IMG/VR virus record: IMGVR_UViG_3300009509_000075
Location: 1-30,489 of that record
Length of the DNA stretch: 30,489 bases
DNA from: a virus
Strand: one strand, 5' to 3'
Position numbers and translations under genes: made by a program. Of the stretch, positions 15,380-22,569 are shown one piece after another. The notes beneath the pieces are model-generated. The model was given only the letters and a program-made list of their open reading frames with translations, had not been told where the DNA came from and ran no database searches. The first letter of the stretch is position 1; every line of letters starts with the position of its first letter.

Positions 15380-16117
15380 ACCATTACTCCTTGTAACATT
15401 AGATAAAGTTAAAACTGGTATTCTTCCAGCAACACATTTTGAAGCAGCAATGTCAACAGCTTCGAAGTCCCCCTGACCTGGAACCACTGGCTGCTGAACA
15501 ATGCTACTGTGAACTATAGCTTCACCATAACTATTCCCCTTACCATCTTTAAAATCCTTATCAATCAATACGCTTACGTTCTTGTTTCTTTGGACAATGC
15601 TTATAGCGTCATCTCCCCTTATTTCGTGCATTCCGTACAGGACCAACGTTCCGTCGTCGTCTTCCTCAACAAACATATCCACTACATAGCCAAGGTTGTC
15701 GTTAGCTGAATTACTGTGGTCCACAGGGACCTCGACGTCTACTCCATTATTCCTCATCTGCTTAAACGCAGCCACAAATCTATACAGCCGTTCCTCTGTG
15801 ATATCAAGGGTCCACCCAAACACTGGGTGAGTGTAAACCCCTACTTTCAGCATGTCTTTTTTGAATAGCTGAGCGTTAGCATCCCCTTCGGAGAGTTCTT
15901 TAGAACCCGCCACTATAGCCGGTTTACCACAGTGAAACAACCCCAACATACTGTTACTGTGTATGTTAGCGTTTATTGCACGAGCCTGCCTCATACACGC
16001 TGAATGGCTGCTGTGGCCGCCACCGTCTACGGCCGTACCGGCGTTGTTGGTTTCAATTTTACCGTCGGGGCCGACAATCCTATGTTTGCCGTTGATTAGT
16101 CTGCACTTTACAGGCAT
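14831..16117 (-). CDS. Prohead protease-scaffold fusion, Mu gpI-like
   Basis: I choose ATG 16117 rather than the GTG just before it, because AAAGGG lies 7 bases upstream. The first 60 residues are a KCRLINGKHRIVGPDGKI type leader seen in other phages. Residues about 85-235 look like the Mu gpI-type maturation protease, with VDHS near 132-135 and VSVLID plus VHSS as further conserved-looking patches. I do not assign the catalytic residues. From about 247 the sequence changes to a charged, coiled-coil scaffold (leucines and K/E/Q around 255-300). Scaffold is expected to be cleaved or expelled as the capsid matures. Confidence 0.85.
   Translation of the reverse strand: MPVKCRLINGKHRIVGPDGKIETNNAGTAVDGGGHSSHSACMRQARAINANIHSNSMLGLFHCGKPAIVAGSKELSEGDANAQLFKKDMLKVGVYTHPVFGWTLDITEERLYRFVAAFKQMRNNGVDVEVPVDHSNSANDNLGYVVDMFVEEDDDGTLVLYGMHEIRGDDAISIVQRNKNVSVLIDKDFKDGKGNSYGEAIVHSSIVQQPVVPGQGDFEAVDIAASKCVAGRIPVLTLSNVTRSNGMDEQTLAAIKELLGAGDDITAENALSRLKERFSEQREQLSALQTKVTDLEGKLEASKTKESKKPASSIDRNLAEQMGATAEQQLSLLVEAGKITPAVKDKLCASLVGEAGKRNIMALSIGDNSEPSLLTKIVEALKENSVVELNERTGVQVLSREVPGANLEDEAKAQKDVENEMVDMAGGE
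15387..15392 (-). promoter_or_regulatory. Internal ribosome binding site for scaffold
   Basis: AAGGAG lies 7 bases before the in-frame ATG at 15379. It decides the internal start of the scaffold form and coincides with the protease-scaffold domain border. Confidence 0.75.
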
Positions 16118-16188
16118 CACTATACCCTTTCACAAGACATAAGTCTACTTACCATTTTTACGTTTCACAAAGTCACACTATTTAAATC

Positions 16189-17097
16189 TTATACAGCCCC
16201 AACCAGCAGGTCGTCGTATATCAGACCGTGGTTGACCGCCCAACCTTCGTCGGGTTCTCCTTCTCGCTCGACGGTTACCGGGGCGTCGTCATAGAACAGT
16301 TCCAGAACGTCACACCTACAATTATACCCGTTAGGAGGCCAGTTAGTTTGCCAGAAAGCATGTTCTTTTGGGTAAGCGGCCCCGTCCAACGCCTCGTGCT
16401 CAAACCTAACCCGGTCATCACCCACGGTTACGTATTCATAGCCCCATAATATTTCCTGTATTGCTGGGTCCTGATTGGCGTTCCACCTACCAGCGCTGTA
16501 AGCTACGGCTATCTGCGTTCTGACCATCGTTTCCAGCAGCCATGGGTTGGAAACATCAATACCAACGTTGGTTAGGACGTCACGCATATATTTGATGCTG
16601 TCGCTGGTACTCATGGTCTGTTCTACTATATCCACCATAGCGTTAGAAGCAGCGTGCCCAACGGTACTGCCCACTTCGCCAGCAACGTCAACCGCGGCTC
16701 TACCATACTTTGCCCGTACGGTGTTTAGGTACGATTCGTCAAGTTCAAGTCTCTTCTTCACAAAATCTACAGCACTACTGTATGGGCCAAATGCTGCAGC
16801 AGTATTCATGTGTTCAGACGCTACTACTACGGCCCTCATTCTACCCTGCAGATGGGCTGCAACCATGGCGTCTGCGAATATTGGGCCAAGCTTAACAAAC
16901 TCGGATAGTATACAAGCGGGGGCGTCGTAGCCATACTTAACCGCGCGTATGGAGGCGGCCCTAGCACTCACCCCACCGGCCCTAACACTCCTTACCCCTA
17001 AGTTGAAGAGCCGTTCCTTATCAATCATAAGTTGTTCCAGCTTACTTGGCATATCCACCACGTTTTCGCGGTTTACCCTTTCTGGCTTCGGCCACAC
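16189..17097 (-). CDS. Mu gpF-like minor head / ejection protein, 302 aa
   Basis: The C-terminal third carries the hallmark of this family: YVTVGDDRVRFEHEALDG, then WPPNGYNCRCDV with Cys 261 and 263. The family (Mu gpF, SPP1 gp7) is a minor head protein bound to the portal. The start is uncertain: GTG 17097 gives 302 aa, while ATG 17052 (MPSKLEQLMIDKERL) gives 287 aa and fits a possible small ORF in the gap upstream. No toxin domain is fused at the C-terminus. Confidence 0.9.
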   Translation of the reverse strand: MWPKPERVNRENVVDMPSKLEQLMIDKERLFNLGVRSVRAGGVSARAASIRAVKYGYDAPACILSEFVKLGPIFADAMVAAHLQGRMRAVVVASEHMNTAAAFGPYSSAVDFVKKRLELDESYLNTVRAKYGRAAVDVAGEVGSTVGHAASNAMVDIVEQTMSTSDSIKYMRDVLTNVGIDVSNPWLLETMVRTQIAVAYSAGRWNANQDPAIQEILWGYEYVTVGDDRVRFEHEALDGAAYPKEHAFWQTNWPPNGYNCRCDVLELFYDDAPVTVEREGEPDEGWAVNHGLIYDDLLVGAV

Positions 17098-17161
17098 GCT
17101 TTTCAGGCGAATCTGGCTTCGGCCTATTAATAGGTATCGGTCTTCTTGTTATTGGTTCCAC
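17042..17161 (-). CDS. Possible small basic protein, 39 aa
   Basis: GTG 17161 opens a frame of 39 codons in the -1 phase relative to the portal gene; a TAA just upstream in this phase makes read-in from the portal unlikely. AGGTGA lies 7 bases before the GTG. The product is Pro-, Arg- and Lys-rich (VEPITRRPIPINRPKPDSP at the start, GKPRKRGG near the end). It overlaps the end of the portal gene and the start of the MuF-like gene. No family is recognised, and chance is a real alternative. Confidence 0.4.
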   Translation of the reverse strand: MEPITRRPIPINRPKPDSPEKRVAEARKGKPRKRGGYAK

Positions 17162-18516
17162 CTTTTAGTCACCTTTCTATACAGTCTCCTTGCAAAAGAC
17201 TCTGCTTTATTTATGTTTACAGTTCCAGGTCTGTCTATTTCCCTGTGTTCCGGGGCCTTTATCTTTCCACTAACCTTTGGCAGACCCACCCTAGTAACAA
17301 GTGTATCAATGTCAATCCATGATTCAAGCAGGTCATAGTTCTGTGGATGGGTTAGTACCGCCTTCACCAGTTCGGAATAGAACGCCCTCATTAATGGGTC
17401 AAGCTCGCCTCTTTCAAGCCAAACCGAATTCTCGGCGTCAAGACCGTAGTTGTAAACCAGAAGTGGGTTTATAATATACCAATTTATGTACTTGAGTATG
17501 TCGGCAAAAACCAAATCAGCGATAGTCAGCGCTATGCCTCCGTGGATTTCCGCCTCAGCCTTGGTCCCGTACTGCCCCTCCGTTCCAGCACGTTCCGGAA
17601 CAAGCCACCCTCTCATTATAAGGCTTTCGAGGTGTTTTAGTGAAGTTGTAAACTCCTTGCCGTGCTGACCTTTAGTTTCCAAGAACTGTATATGCCAAGC
17701 TTTCAGCTTTGCTAAGTCTATACCACTCCTTGCCAAATCTCCAGCAAATTTGGCCATGGTGTTTGGCATACACACACCGTCGCCCACCCCAAGTTTTGCC
17801 AGCACAGCCTTGGCCAAGTCAAAATTAGACTTTTCCTCACCAACCTCATTCTCGCTCTTACCTATTGGGTATTCAACTATGGGCGTTACCCCAGCGGTTT
17901 TCTTACCCCACTGACCCCGCCTATCAGATATCTCTTTCCAGTGAAGCCACGCCGTCTCGCGTATGTTCTCGTGTCTACTCCTGCCAAAAACGTTGCCAGC
18001 TTCCTTGTCGTATGTGTATACAAAACTCTTTTCGACCGACAGCTTGACTGGGCCTTGTTTAAGCCCCTTAAACAAGCCCGTCACAGAATCGACAATCGGT
18101 GCGGTCTTGTCGACGAGTAGGGGCTTTATTTTCCTGTATACATACTTTCCGTTGTGCACCATCCACACCTTTTCGAACGGCGCCCACCCATAGTCTATGG
18201 CGTACATCAAATTGTGAATAAGTTCTATCCAGTGGCTCTTCATCTGGTCCTCTATAAAGCTAATCCGCTCCACAGGGGTTTTCTCTACAGCCACCAAACT
18301 ATATTTAGCCGTACGTATCGGGGCAGTAGCCATCATTCTGGCAAGAGCTACAGTCGGATTTTTCCTCATTTCTCTGTAGGTTCTATACGTGCCAGTGGCC
18401 GCCATACCAAAACCGGTAAATAGTCCGTCTGTGTTTATTGACATCACTCCAGCCGGATATTGGGATTTGGTCTGCTCCGTTGTAGCAGGCTTGGTTGCTT
18501 TCTTCTTTCTAGCCAT
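17149..18516 (-). CDS. Portal protein, Mu gp29-like (DUF935), 455 aa
   Basis: The portal forms the dodecameric DNA channel at the capsid vertex. DUF935-type phrases are present: NPTVALARMM near residue 53, AIDYGWAPFEKVW near 106, FGRSRHENIRETAWLHWKE near 176, and a C-terminal helical region with YINWYIINPLLVYNYG. The length fits the Mu-type portal group. The start overlaps the stop of the large terminase by one base, the expected terminase-portal-MuF order. The N-terminus is basic, with a clear ATG. Confidence 0.92.
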   Translation of the reverse strand: MARKKKATKPATTEQTKSQYPAGVMSINTDGLFTGFGMAATGTYRTYREMRKNPTVALARMMATAPIRTAKYSLVAVEKTPVERISFIEDQMKSHWIELIHNLMYAIDYGWAPFEKVWMVHNGKYVYRKIKPLLVDKTAPIVDSVTGLFKGLKQGPVKLSVEKSFVYTYDKEAGNVFGRSRHENIRETAWLHWKEISDRRGQWGKKTAGVTPIVEYPIGKSENEVGEEKSNFDLAKAVLAKLGVGDGVCMPNTMAKFAGDLARSGIDLAKLKAWHIQFLETKGQHGKEFTTSLKHLESLIMRGWLVPERAGTEGQYGTKAEAEIHGGIALTIADLVFADILKYINWYIINPLLVYNYGLDAENSVWLERGELDPLMRAFYSELVKAVLTHPQNYDLLESWIDIDTLVTRVGLPKVSGKIKAPEHREIDRPGTVNINKAESFARRLYRKVTKRWNQ

Positions 18517-19931
18517 TATCTAACAGAGATTCTGCCTCCAATTTCTGATTCTTCTATTCGTAACGGTCTGATGAACCATATCCTGTAACCATCAGCGTCA
18601 CTTGGGTGACTTAGTTTTCTGTCTACTTTATCTATCTCTCCAAACTTGTCCCTCTGCATATGCCTGTAGTCGTGTGTTAATCTTTTACAACGTGGGTGTA
18701 TCTTGTAGTGCACCCGGCCCATTATATCCATCATTGCACAGTTTGAAGCGTTTATCCTGTCTATGACCGGGGGATTGCCGCGCGGGACTCGCATCCTGTA
18801 CGGTATGTTGTGTTCCTTCATCTTTTGTTGAAAGATTGTGTAACATGTCTCACCAGTACCCGCCCATTCATTCCTGCCTGTGGCGTCGCCGAATATTTCA
18901 AGCGGATGGTCCCATTCCCATTTAATCTGCTCCACAAGTTCTATAAAATCATCTGCGGCGCGCTTAACGTCAAGTCTTGGTGAATGTATCTCGTGCACGG
19001 TAGTTATGACGTCGGCCCCCGGAAAGTACTGTCCAACTTCAATATGCATGCCGGGAACGATGTTGAAGTCCATTGATACCTGCAGCGGAACGCCTCTCTT
19101 TAGCACAAGTCTTCCATCAACGTTAGCGTTGTAACTAAAACTGCCATACACTTTTCCGCCACTAAGACTTGCTGCCCCACCATCAAGGTACTGCTCAGCA
19201 AGTTCCTTTGTTAACATTTTGCGTTGCCTGTCATGGAAATCTTTGGCAACGACGTTCTCTATCGTTGGCGCTCGATACAGCGCCCGGTCCTCCATCTCAT
19301 TGTGCATCTCCTCGTACACTCTGGTGGTGTCACCTTCGTTGGTATATGTTAACATAATTTGTAAAAATCGAGCCTTGGCGGCCCTAACTCTGCCAGTAAG
19401 CTGCAGGAACGGGTCGTTCAGTGGGTCGAACCTGTCGTCTTTCCACCTCGCAGGTTCGTCGCCCCAAGCACCACCCACCGTAAAACCAGTAATTCTTCTT
19501 GGAACGTCAGCACTCCTAATTAATATAACGCTTGGCTGGTCACGCGTCCCAAAGTCCGGTATGATTATGGCTGGAGCAGCGTACTTCCCAGCGGATAAAT
19601 ATCCAGTGCCTCTCCACTGATGACTTAGGCCAGCCTCGTCGCAGGCGTCCTGCAAATGGGGGACGCAAAAGTCCATAGCGTTAGAGTACGTCGGCGCTAC
19701 CACCAACGACGCCACGTACGTAGCGTCCCCCACTGCGTCGAAGGCGTTGTATTCGTGCAAAGTTATCAGTTTTCTAGCCCCGATAAAAGATTTCCCTGAA
19801 TACCATCCACCTTCAAGACCTACAATAAAGTGAGTCCAATCCTCAGCAAACAGTTGTTGTCCACCGGGGTTTGGCGTCGTGGAGTAATCACGACTAAACT
19901 GTAACTGGTTGTACGCCTCAGCTTGTACCAT
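18516..19931 (-). CDS. terL: Terminase large subunit, 471 aa
   Basis: This is the packaging motor and nuclease. The ATPase half has Walker A GGWYSGKSF (G41-F49, with K47) and a Walker B/catalytic patch GGAWGDEP (D158, E159), followed by a coupling motif LQIMLTYTNEGD near 189-200. The nuclease half carries the RNase H-like acidic triad: SMDFN (D287), FGDATG (D348) and HPSDADGYR (D444 or D446). The start overlaps the upstream gene by 14 bases. No small subunit lies directly beside it; the only candidate is about 10 kb upstream. Confidence 0.95.
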   Translation of the reverse strand: MVQAEAYNQLQFSRDYSTTPNPGGQQLFAEDWTHFIVGLEGGWYSGKSFIGARKLITLHEYNAFDAVGDATYVASLVVAPTYSNAMDFCVPHLQDACDEAGLSHQWRGTGYLSAGKYAAPAIIIPDFGTRDQPSVILIRSADVPRRITGFTVGGAWGDEPARWKDDRFDPLNDPFLQLTGRVRAAKARFLQIMLTYTNEGDTTRVYEEMHNEMEDRALYRAPTIENVVAKDFHDRQRKMLTKELAEQYLDGGAASLSGGKVYGSFSYNANVDGRLVLKRGVPLQVSMDFNIVPGMHIEVGQYFPGADVITTVHEIHSPRLDVKRAADDFIELVEQIKWEWDHPLEIFGDATGRNEWAGTGETCYTIFQQKMKEHNIPYRMRVPRGNPPVIDRINASNCAMMDIMGRVHYKIHPRCKRLTHDYRHMQRDKFGEIDKVDRKLSHPSDADGYRIWFIRPLRIEESEIGGRISVR

Positions 19932-20268
19932 GCGACTTATACATAGACATTAACCACAAAAACAGCAGTATAACGCCTGTTGAAACCAACGTTCTCAGTA
20001 CTCCAAGTATAAAGCTCTTCCACTGGGCGGCGCTGTCCTTTACGTTCTCCTTACAATTCTTGAGTCTCTGGACTTCGGATACTAGCCCATCACCAGAGTT
20101 GCCGTACAGGGTTTTGTTTATCCTACCAGTATTATCTATGTGATGCTTACACCGTTCATCCATCCTTTCCTTCCACCTCAACAACACGTCGATACTTTCC
20201 TTTACAGCCCTAGTATCCCCAGCTATCGAGCTTAGTTGGCTAAGAACTTGCTGCAAATCCTCGCTCAT
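19918..20268 (-). CDS. Membrane-anchored coiled-coil protein, 116 aa
   Basis: Residues 1-50 are helical and charged, with heptad-like leucines and isoleucines. A middle segment reads LYGNSGDGLVSEVQRL (G-x-x-G-L-V), a signature I have seen in small phage proteins. Residues about 85-105 form one membrane helix (ILGVLRTLVSTGVILLFLWL), and the tail is short. The layout is like XhlA-type holin-associated proteins, but the function is open. It lies between the appendage block and the terminase and overlaps the terminase start. Confidence 0.75.
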   Translation of the reverse strand: MSEDLQQVLSQLSSIAGDTRAVKESIDVLLRWKERMDERCKHHIDNTGRINKTLYGNSGDGLVSEVQRLKNCKENVKDSAAQWKSFILGVLRTLVSTGVILLFLWLMSMYKSHGTS

Positions 20269-20300
20269 TACGGCCTTTGCCTTTCTTCTCTTCCTTGTTG

Positions 20301-20534
20301 TTAGTCTATTTTGGCTGCGATGGCCTGTATCCTACCCCTAAGGGATTCAACAGTCAGCGAACCGTCGATACACGCGTCCAGCAGGGCTTTCTTGGTTTCG
20401 CTCATCGGCGGGCTTGTCCCCGCTGGCGGAGTAGGCGGGGCCTCCCCCGGCTGTAATGGTTCGGTTGGCGTTTCAACCGGTTCGGCCGGGGCCGGAGCAG
20501 GTTGCTCCATGACTTCACTAAATTCTTCTACCAT
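20301..20534 (-). CDS. Pro-rich small protein, 77 aa
   Basis: The N-terminal half is acidic and proline-rich (PAPAPAEPVETPTEP near 12-26), probably disordered. The C-terminal half is a short helical segment (KKALLDACIDGSLTVESL) ending in AIAAKID. A clear AGGAG sits before the ATG. It could be a linker or scaffold-like accessory for the appendage module, but no family is known to me. The low-complexity half is a true coding frame because all three other minus-strand alternatives are worse. Confidence 0.65.
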   Translation of the reverse strand: MVEEFSEVMEQPAPAPAEPVETPTEPLQPGEAPPTPPAGTSPPMSETKKALLDACIDGSLTVESLRGRIQAIAAKID

Positions 20535-20552
20535 TTTAGTTCTCCTTTCGTG

Positions 20553-21434
20553 TTATGGAGTTTCCAATGACGAGTACGTGGCCTGCCACTTTACACAGTC
20601 CAATCTTACCGTATCGTCCTTCTTACTTTCAATAAACAAATAATACCATGCTCTCTCAACTATACCTTTCATGTCGTCCGGTAGTATTCCCCTGTAATTA
20701 CCATCAGTACCGGATATGTATGACATCGCTACATTGGTCCCGCCTTCAATACCTGAATACATTACCTCATGACCAACAAAGTCCTCGGCGGCGTAAGTCT
20801 CAGTAAACACAACCTTATCTACCTCTGTGTCGGTTATTAGATACATCTTATTATATTCAAACGTGTTAGCAAATCTCACACGATGACCGACCTCAACACT
20901 GTGCCCAATAACTGGTATGCCAACGCTGCCGCCGCCCTCGTTAATAGCCGAACCTTGTAGTATGCCCTTGGTTATTTCAGTAAGAGCGCTTCCAGCCTGT
21001 GTAGGCCCTGTAAGACCGCTAACGTCAAACGTAAGCAGAGAGGCGTCGCCTATTGATGCCGCCCAAGTGAAATACATACCATTCCCTACCGGATTAGTAT
21101 CGAGAGTATTCCCGCTTACAACAACATCATCAACCTCTATGGTGGATAGGTTTTCAAGAGCGGTCTTTATGGTGGCCAAAGACGCGTTGTACGCTATACT
21201 GCTGGTCGTCTGGCCCCTATAAGATAGGGTCCAATTACCGGCCGTGGCCGGGGCATCTATAAGCAGCCGTTGTACTTCCTGTGTAGCGTCAATCCCACTG
21301 GTAAGGCTTAGTTTGGTGTCCCTGAACAGGGACATGACCACGCTGTCAGCGTTGTTGACGTAATCGTCCACCACTACGTCGAAAAGCCCACTTAACACCA
21401 CGGCGTTGTCCGAACCTATATAAATATTACTCAC
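20553..21434 (-). CDS. Structural protein with YNAS domain, 293 aa
   Basis: I choose GTG 21434 (reading MSNIYIGSDN), 15 bases inside the longest frame, because GGAGG lies exactly 8 bases before it; the longer version would need a TTG start. Residues about 65-140 contain NWTLSYRGQTT, IAYNASLATIKTALENLS and a following VVVSG strand. I know this repeat-type domain from many environmental phage and some bacterial surface proteins; its binding role is unsettled. The C-terminus has a compact aromatic segment. It probably belongs to the virion appendage block. Confidence 0.75.
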   Translation of the reverse strand: MSNIYIGSDNAVVLSGLFDVVVDDYVNNADSVVMSLFRDTKLSLTSGIDATQEVQRLLIDAPATAGNWTLSYRGQTTSSIAYNASLATIKTALENLSTIEVDDVVVSGNTLDTNPVGNGMYFTWAASIGDASLLTFDVSGLTGPTQAGSALTEITKGILQGSAINEGGGSVGIPVIGHSVEVGHRVRFANTFEYNKMYLITDTEVDKVVFTETYAAEDFVGHEVMYSGIEGGTNVAMSYISGTDGNYRGILPDDMKGIVERAWYYLFIESKKDDTVRLDCVKWQATYSSLETP

Positions 21435-21442
21435 AGTTCCAA

Positions 21443-21447
21443 CCTCC
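21443..21447 (-). promoter_or_regulatory. Ribosome binding site that fixes a GTG start
   Basis: GGAGG lies 8 bases before GTG 21434, and the longer TTG start would put it inside the coding sequence. This supports the shorter 293-aa product. Confidence 0.7.
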
Positions 21448-21455
21448 AATTGCTG

Positions 21456-21677
21456 TCACTCATGTATCGACACCGAACCTTTCATTGCGATTTCAGTAGC
21501 TACTGAGCCGCTAAACTTCTTAACAGAGGTTATGCCGTTTATCCTTAACTTTGACTCAGACTCTACGTTTGCGTCAAAGCAAAACACAACATCCGGGTAT
21601 CCGGACTGTTCGGGCTGTTCGGCAAACCTTGCCCTACTCGGCAGTCCCAGAAACCCAAGTTGTGTAAGTCTTGCCAT
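21456..21677 (-). CDS. Small structural-block protein, 73 aa
   Basis: The product begins MARLTQLGFLGLPSRAR and ends in a beta-like segment (KLRINGITSVKKFSG). It is directly after the 235-aa gene (stop and start adjacent) and before the YNAS-domain gene. I know no family. A minor appendage component is the most likely role, by context only. Confidence 0.6.
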   Translation of the reverse strand: MARLTQLGFLGLPSRARFAEQPEQSGYPDVVFCFDANVESESKLRINGITSVKKFSGSVATEIAMKGSVSIHE

Positions 21678-22385
21678 TTATACGAGCCTAAAAGTATCTC
21701 CGTTTGCTGGTGCTTCGGTCATGGTAGAAACAGTAAAATGACCTCTACCACCTGTTAACAAATAAGCGGTGACATCGGCTACTTGGTCTTTCAAGTTACC
21801 AGTTATCCACAATACCACACGTCCTTTATAGTGGTTGGCAGTATCCTCAGTTATATCACTGACCTCAAATTGTGTAGTAGTTGGGGTGAACACCGTGTTG
21901 TCAACAGTTCCTTTTATCATGCTGTCGGCAACCTCGGAGGATTCCACGCCTATCGGAAACGCCGTCGACTGGTCGTACTTGCTGGCCGTTATGGTCCCAT
22001 CTTCAAGAGTAACCCCGCCACCAACGATAGCGGCAGAGGTTGATTGGGCTATAACAGCCGTTGCGTTGCTGGCGTACTCTATGGCGTCCATGGCGTCCCC
22101 AGCCCCGTCCACAGCCACGACGTTGCCTTTAGTGACAGTACACACAGTTGGGCTACCCCGGCCCGGAAACCGCAGCTTCCAGTTCAACAGTTTCATGGTA
22201 ATACCTACGTAGACGCTGCCTCCAAGGTCCTCCTTGCCTGACAGGTCCGCGACACCGGGGTAGTTTATGCCTACGGGTGAATCCTCAGCAGCACGAATAG
22301 CATTCACCAACTCCTGCACCGTGACATCATTGGTCGGGTCCGTCATGTCAATTCGGCTGTTGTTGAAGTCCACTACTATCGCCAT
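21678..22385 (-). CDS. Virion appendage protein, 235 aa
   Basis: The N-terminal half has a layout common in environmental phages: VQELVNAIRAAEDSPVGINY, then GKEDLGGSVYVGITMKLLNW and a short basic strand. The second half is beta-rich, ending VSTMTEAPANGDTFRLV. I recall this type as uncharacterised structural proteins near tail or fibre genes. The ATG has GGAG 8 bases upstream and overlaps the preceding gene by 38 bases in a different frame. Confidence 0.7.
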   Translation of the reverse strand: MAIVVDFNNSRIDMTDPTNDVTVQELVNAIRAAEDSPVGINYPGVADLSGKEDLGGSVYVGITMKLLNWKLRFPGRGSPTVCTVTKGNVVAVDGAGDAMDAIEYASNATAVIAQSTSAAIVGGGVTLEDGTITASKYDQSTAFPIGVESSEVADSMIKGTVDNTVFTPTTTQFEVSDITEDTANHYKGRVVLWITGNLKDQVADVTAYLLTGGRGHFTVSTMTEAPANGDTFRLV

Positions 22386-22560
22386 TCGGATTCTCCAACG
22401 CTACCTTTGCGGCAGCTGCCTTTTGCTTGCGTTCAAGGTAGGTTATCATTGTTTGATACTCTATTATCGTCGATTCTTCCTTTTTAATTGCGTCCTTAAA
22501 TATACGTATATTCTTCTTAGCACTTTCAATTCCCCCCTTTAGAGCGGTAACGTCAAACAT
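22348..22560 (-). CDS. Small coiled-coil protein, 70 aa
   Basis: Residues 10-55 form one charged helix with K, E, I and A in heptad-like spacing, and the tail is N/G/S/Q-rich. Its end overlaps the 235-aa gene by 38 bases, an unusually long overlap for this window. It is probably a linker or oligomerisation part of the appendage block. No family is recognised. Confidence 0.65.
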   Translation of the reverse strand: MFDVTALKGGIESAKKNIRIFKDAIKKEESTIIEYQTMITYLERKQKAAAAKVALENPNGDSSGLQQQPN

Positions 22561-22569
22561 TTATTATCC

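Noticed and set aside
17123-17134. The 12-bp palindrome CCTATTAATAGG as an operator or attachment core
   Set aside because: It lies inside a possible small coding frame between portal and MuF; no second copy or integrase gene is visible, so chance is the simpler reading.
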